A stretch of 64,000 nt of DNA from NCBI GenBank assembly GCA_016987375.1, contig PJRA01000549.1, positions 889,131 to 953,130 on the forward strand, written 5' to 3'. The DNA is from Brachionus koreanus. Taxonomy: Eukaryota; Rotifera; Eurotatoria; Ploima; Brachionidae. The notes under the pieces were generated by a model, which made no database searches, was not told the origin of the DNA, and saw only the letters and a program-made list of their open reading frames with translations. The position numbers were made by a program, and so were the translations under genes. Below, piece by piece: positions 59,601 through 64,000 of the stretch (position 1 is the first letter of the stretch; each line of letters begins with the position of its first letter).

Positions 59601-59947
59601 CTTTTACTTTATAAACTAATTTTAGATGTGACTCACTTTTAATTATTTATTTGATAAGCTAAATTATTTTGAATTAAAAAGAAAAGATTTTTATTGATAA
59701 GATCACGGCCAAATGGTTCAAAATTTTTATAATTATTTTTGTTTTCAATTTGAAGTTAATAAAATAATTAGATAGTGGTCAATTTTTTTTGAGTCTAAGT
59801 GTTCGGTATTTTGGCGCACCAAGATCAAAAATTTTCAAGTTTTAAATAAAACTTTATGCTTAATTTTTATTTAAATAATTAAATTTAGATCTAAATTAAA
59901 AACCATTTTTTCAATCTATCTTAAATAAGAAAAGAACTTAATTCTAA
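50651..59947. other. About 9.3-kb gene-poor region upstream of the zinc-finger gene
   Basis: No open frame here has an ATG, length and composition that suggest a gene; the few of about 60 to 85 codons are low complexity. The texture is more mixed than in other spacers, with islands such as GATGTGGGCGATGCCGCGTGG near 54085, GAGCGCGCAGGCGG near 57749 and GACAACGTCGACGGCC near 58577. These might be regulatory elements, untranslated exons or RNA genes. I cannot assign any. Confidence 0.5.
58770..58840 (+). repeat. CT-rich microsatellite
   Basis: Imperfect (TC)n/(TCTC) tract with TCTCTCTCTCTCTC at its core, about 1.1 kb upstream of the zinc-finger ATG. A second smaller CT tract and an (ACA)n tract lie near 59455 to 59495. 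GAGA/CT tracts are common in animal promoters. Confidence 0.8.
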
Positions 59948-62653
59948 ATGTTGGAAAATACATTAGAATTGCCAACAAATACACTAGGTTGTTCGTCTTC
60001 ATCAATAGAATTGTCGCCCAAAGAGAACTTGTCCTCATCATCGTCGACGTCATCGCGTTCCGGCTCCTTGTACAATTACAAATCCAAAATAAAAAGACTT
60101 AGAAAGCAGAACTTGAGAAAATTGTACTTGAGAACAAAGTCTAAGAGGGTTGGTCAAGCTAAATTGGGATATTTGAAAGCGAAACGATACGCGAGTTTGT
60201 CCTCTGCGTCCTCTACATCATCATCAGTGTCATCATCGCCGAACAATTCTTTAGAACAAACACAATCAGAAGAAAAGAATCAACAAGCAAAAAAACCAAT
60301 GAAGCTTCACAAATTTTATCACTCGGTTCCATTCAAGTGTCCGTTCTGTTTCACTTTTAAAGAAATACCGCAGGATTTTATTGACCACTTGACTTCAGTT
60401 CATTTTTCAGACGTGAAGCTATTGTACGAAAGAAAATGTACCAAATTGATTGAAACTGGCGATAATCAACTGGACGAGACCACTGCTGCAACAAGTCTAG
60501 ATGAGATTCCGTCAAAACTGCGCAAAATGATAAGAGACCTCGAGAACGAGGATGAAAATGAGACTAAAGAAGAGATGGTAGTTAACTATGAGGAAAATGA
60601 CGAATGTCTTACAAATGAGACAAAAAATATTGAAAAAGAGCAAGAGATTCACACGCCGCCCAAGACGCCGCCATCGGAAACCATCAACAAGCCCGAAAGC
60701 ATCGAATCGCCTAAATCAAGCTATCTGAGCATGAATTCGGCTCTTTTGCCACCAAGAAAACAACAACGTTTGCTTAAATCACCATTCGAAGTTGATGACA
60801 ACCAAAAGACAGTCAAGAACCTACCATTTTCGGTACCTGCTCTTTTGTCTGATCAACAACAATCTAAAACAAATTACATGAGCTTAAACATAACTGGCAA
60901 TCATCAGACGACAGTGCAGAGTCAAGAGGCATCAATGAAATGCGCCATATGCGACCGTGGCTTTGAATACTATTCTAATTTGAGACGACATATTAAAACA
61001 AAACATAAAATATTTGGCAAACAAGTAAAAGAATATGTGATTAGACAAAATGCTAAAAAATCAGACAATGATCAATATTATAAGAATTTTATTGAATCAT
61101 CGGCAAAGACAGTTAGTCAATTGGCCCTAAATCCGGTGTTAAAAAAACCAAAAAATGAAAACGATGAATCATTTGACGATGACATTGACGAATCACAGGC
61201 TGAACTTGCTTCGTCTACATCTACAACGTCTTCGTTCTCAACTCACTCATCAAATACGGCCAATTTGTATGCCAACCAAGCTAATCCAGCTCTAATGGCC
61301 GCTGCTGCTCTATCTGCACACTTTCCTGCTCACATAATCAATCAACAACAAATGATGGCCTTTCTGACTCATTCAAACACTATGAATAAGCTAAAATCAA
61401 GTTTGCTTGAGTCTTTGCTTAATCGCAAAATGCCCGATAATGACGAGCAAAAAGAAGAAGCTAAAGTAAATCAATTTAGCAAGTTTATTCAAAACATTGT
61501 GGAAATGAACCAATTTAATCAATTGAACAATGCGTCTGTTCTAGCTACCATGAATCAAATGCCAAAAGTAAAAAATGAATCGCTTGATGAAAACGACAAT
61601 TCTGTTCAAGATACAGAAGCCAAGAAAGAAATCGATGCTGATTTGTATGACGAAGACAAAAAAGAAGACATTGAATACGAAGAAAACGATGTTGACCATG
61701 AGAACAGAGCTGAGGGGGAAGAATTGGACAATGAAAATGATGATATGCGATCAAGAACCTCGTCGTCAAGATCATTTCACTCGGATGGTCAGTCAAATCA
61801 CTTGACTCCTCCATCTGTCACTCCGAGTAAATTTATGTTCAATAACCCACTTGGTGGTCAAACTCATGCACCACCAATTAACCAGTTTGTTCTGGAAACC
61901 CATTTGAGAAATTTAACCCAGCAAAATTTTAGCCACCAGGCCTACCAGGCCTATCAGCAGAATCTACATCGTTTCAACTTGGCCAACCAGTCGTTTTTGA
62001 ATCACAATCCAGTCGGCTTGTTAAATCAGCAACAACAACAGCAGCAGCAGCAGTCAGCGGGTCAGCTGCAATCAGGATCTAGTGCGCCGTCAGTGCCCGG
62101 TACTACTAGACGCAAAAAGAGCAAAGACTTTTCCACTTCGTCAATGGTCCAATCTATGAGAAATCTACAATGCTCGCCGTCAAGTCAACAAAATAGCGAT
62201 CAAAATATTAGATTTAGCAGTGAAATATGGCGTTGTCCGTATTGCTGCTATGAAACAACCAGTGCTTCAAGATATAATAGTCATTTGGTGTGTCACGGTT
62301 GGAAGCCCTATCTTTGTCCGCATTGCGGCTCAAGATCCAACCGATTGCCGGACATGCGCACACATATTAGCACCTTTCATCCAGAATATAATGTAAATAC
62401 ATTTGTTGTTTTGAGCGAAGAGGAAGCAAAGTCAACTCTTAAGGATTATATGAAAAATAGAGCATTGATTAATAGAAAGCTAAAGGAGATGCGACCTCAG
62501 CCAAAATTTAAATGCAAGCTGTGTCCGTATGCTTCGTTGTACCAATTTAATTTGACCAAGCACGTCAAGAGTGTTCATTTGAGTGACGTTTATCACAATA
62601 ATACGACTACACCGACTCCCAGTCAAAATCAAAATGCTTCTCAAGATTCTTAA
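59948..62653 (+). CDS. Five-finger C2H2 zinc-finger protein, probable transcription factor
   Basis: A single-exon frame of 901 codons starting ATG at 59948. C2H2 fingers are at about residue 129 (CPFCFTFKEIPQDFIDHLTS then VH), 331 (CAICDRGFEYYSNLRRHIKT), 761 (CPYCCYETTSASRYNSHLVC then H), 789 (CPHCGSRSNRLPDMRTHIST) and 855 (CKLCPYASLYQFNLTKHVKS). Only fingers 3 and 4 are adjacent, joined by a short HGWKPYL linker. The spacers are low complexity: Ser-rich at the N-terminus with a basic patch, Glu/Asp-rich near 200 and 545 to 600, an Ala patch, and a Gln run near 695 to 705. Nuclear DNA binding is expected from the finger family. I do not recognise an ortholog. The lack of introns contrasts with the spliced neighbours, and the long upstream gene-poor region suits a developmentally regulated gene. 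Confidence 0.88.
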   Translation: MLENTLELPTNTLGCSSSSIELSPKENLSSSSSTSSRSGSLYNYKSKIKRLRKQNLRKLYLRTKSKRVGQAKLGYLKAKRYASLSSASSTSSSVSSSPNNSLEQTQSEEKNQQAKKPMKLHKFYHSVPFKCPFCFTFKEIPQDFIDHLTSVHFSDVKLLYERKCTKLIETGDNQLDETTAATSLDEIPSKLRKMIRDLENEDENETKEEMVVNYEENDECLTNETKNIEKEQEIHTPPKTPPSETINKPESIESPKSSYLSMNSALLPPRKQQRLLKSPFEVDDNQKTVKNLPFSVPALLSDQQQSKTNYMSLNITGNHQTTVQSQEASMKCAICDRGFEYYSNLRRHIKTKHKIFGKQVKEYVIRQNAKKSDNDQYYKNFIESSAKTVSQLALNPVLKKPKNENDESFDDDIDESQAELASSTSTTSSFSTHSSNTANLYANQANPALMAAAALSAHFPAHIINQQQMMAFLTHSNTMNKLKSSLLESLLNRKMPDNDEQKEEAKVNQFSKFIQNIVEMNQFNQLNNASVLATMNQMPKVKNESLDENDNSVQDTEAKKEIDADLYDEDKKEDIEYEENDVDHENRAEGEELDNENDDMRSRTSSSRSFHSDGQSNHLTPPSVTPSKFMFNNPLGGQTHAPPINQFVLETHLRNLTQQNFSHQAYQAYQQNLHRFNLANQSFLNHNPVGLLNQQQQQQQQQSAGQLQSGSSAPSVPGTTRRKKSKDFSTSSMVQSMRNLQCSPSSQQNSDQNIRFSSEIWRCPYCCYETTSASRYNSHLVCHGWKPYLCPHCGSRSNRLPDMRTHISTFHPEYNVNTFVVLSEEEAKSTLKDYMKNRALINRKLKEMRPQPKFKCKLCPYASLYQFNLTKHVKSVHLSDVYHNNTTTPTPSQNQNASQDS

Positions 62654-64000
62654 GATTTGGATGTTTTTGTTTTTTTTCTTTTTTTTAGTCAGAATGTTTA
62701 TGCAGTTTCGGATCGTTTGCGATCATCATGTTTAACCAGATTGAGGACAATTTTTATTTAATTTAAATTTGAGATTTATTTTTTTTAAACCTTTAATTTT
62801 TGTAAAACCTTTTTTTTTCTTAATACTCCGATGTTAGATAATTTTTAAATTTTTTTCAATGTTGATTATTTTAAATGCAAAAAGGAAAGCTTGTCTTTAA
62901 AAATGGGCATAAAATAAATTATGTAAAATTTGTCAATGATCTCAAGAAAAGAAATGATGACATTAAATTTTTGCATGAAATTCTAACAGATAAAAACAAA
63001 AATTATTTCTCTTTCTCTATTTATTTTAACCATTGTAATCGATTTTTAATTCGAATCTTTTTTACTTTTAAATTAAATTAAAAATTTTTATTCAACTAAT
63101 AAATTGGAAAATTATAATTTTTGTTTTAACTTACAAACAAGAGTATATAAAAATTTCTTTCATCAATAATCATTATAATTCTAGTTGAAGTTTAATCAAT
63201 CAATTCAAAATATCATTTAAATCTAAAAATTTTTATTCTATTTAGATTTAAATTAAGTTTAACTTTTTATTAAAAAAAAAATTTTTAATGTTATATTTTT
63301 TTTTTGAATTGATAATCAACTTCAAAGTGCCAATAATTAAATTTTTTAATCGAAAAATTAACATTTAAATCTGAACAACTTTTTATTTAAACCTCAGTAC
63401 ACAAAAGTTTTTATTTCATTAATTTAGATTAAAATTGAATTAATAAAATAAAATTCATCTTCTTGACTCAATGATTGCGTTTTTCAATTAACAGCTTTTA
63501 TTCTTTTGTATTGATTACAAGTAGCTATCTAATTTTTATTTAAGAATACTTAAAATATGCTTAATGGTTTTTAATGAGATTAATGTTTTTTTAGTAAAGA
63601 ATTGAATTTATTTTCAAATATCAAAATCATTTATTATTTAAAATTTACTTTGCATTCAAAATTTTTATGCACAAAGATATTTTTAAAGATTGCTATTCTC
63701 GGTAAAATTTAGTAAAACAACTACTTAGTGTTTTAAATTAATCATGTTTGTGGAGAAAAGGAATAATGAATGATGAAAATCACCAGCTATTGAAAAAAAT
63801 TTTTTAAAAAATAAATAATTTTAAACATGCTTTGATATTTAATAAATTTCAATTATTGATTAACTTGGATTTGTCAAATTTAAGCTGATAAACAATTTGA
63901 GTTGTGAATAACTCTTTTCATGATATGTATGTTTTTTTTGTGTTCTTTTAAGTTTAAGTTTTATTTATTTTTATTTGTAACCTTTTCATTTGAAATAATT
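62654..64000. other. 3' flank of the zinc-finger gene, no firm gene
   Basis: AT-rich to the window edge. It includes the weak small frame described separately. Confidence 0.5.
62875..63081 (+). CDS. Possible small ORF of 68 codons
   Basis: An ATG-started frame beginning MQKGKLVFKNGHKINYVKF. The first 40 residues are a mixed, helix-like sequence with normal composition; the remainder is Phe/Asn-rich and looks like translated AT-rich DNA. It could be the first exon of a gene to the right, 3' UTR of the zinc-finger gene, or chance. I do not recognise it. Confidence 0.2.
   Translation: MQKGKLVFKNGHKINYVKFVNDLKKRNDDIKFLHEILTDKNKNYFSFSIYFNHCNRFLIRIFFTFKLN

Overview
The window is animal nuclear DNA that is very rich in A+T, roughly three quarters by eye. 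It has spliced genes with GT..AG introns, many only 45 to 62 nt long, and the standard stop codons. Gene content is metazoan and ciliated: a PALS1/Stardust MAGUK, an outer-arm axonemal dynein heavy chain, OSCP1 and VPS53. The extreme A+T content, mini-introns and scattered decayed transposons fit a small spiralian such as a monogonont rotifer (Brachionus-like). The species is inference, not something the sequence proves.

Region 1 to 8 kb is a transposon graveyard. It holds a minus-strand LINE reverse transcriptase fragment at the left edge, a 5'-truncated CR1-like LINE with an intact ORF2 and a (TAC)n tail, and a decayed Jockey-like LINE on the minus strand. Region 8.6 to 12.7 kb has an uncharacterised proline-rich EF-hand protein (+) facing a multi-pass membrane protein (-, possibly XK-related), with a 490-nt assembly gap between them. 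At 15.6 to 19.1 kb lies a five-exon PALS1 gene with a MITE in intron 1. A dead Tc1/mariner copy (20.0 to 20.5 kb) separates it from OSCP1 (-, five exons), which is head-to-head with the dynein gene. The spacer between those two contains a piggyBac-type MITE.

Region 24.8 to 41.8 kb is a complete 16-exon axonemal dynein heavy chain of the DNAH5/DNAH8 (outer-arm gamma) class, predicted at 4,596 aa. One intron carries a near-perfect 45-bp inverted repeat and another carries transposon debris. At 43.3 to 48.3 kb is a nine-exon VPS53 gene. One of its introns is only 45 nt, in frame and without stops. Its large intron 8 holds a GGCC/CCGG-rich repeat next to a second assembly gap. A tRNA-derived SINE-like element and a small single-pass membrane protein gene (-) follow. 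After them comes about 9.3 kb without a recognisable gene, leading to an intronless five-finger C2H2 zinc-finger gene (+) at 59.9 to 62.7 kb.

Functionally, the dynein powers ciliary beating, OSCP1 is a cilium-associated protein in other animals, PALS1 builds apical polarity complexes, and VPS53 belongs to the GARP/EARP tethering complexes. I see no operon-like or gene-cluster system. The most noteworthy items are the repeat families, the intron hairpin, the readthrough-compatible mini-intron, the CR1-like ORF2 without an AUG, and the uncharacterised proline-rich EF-hand protein.
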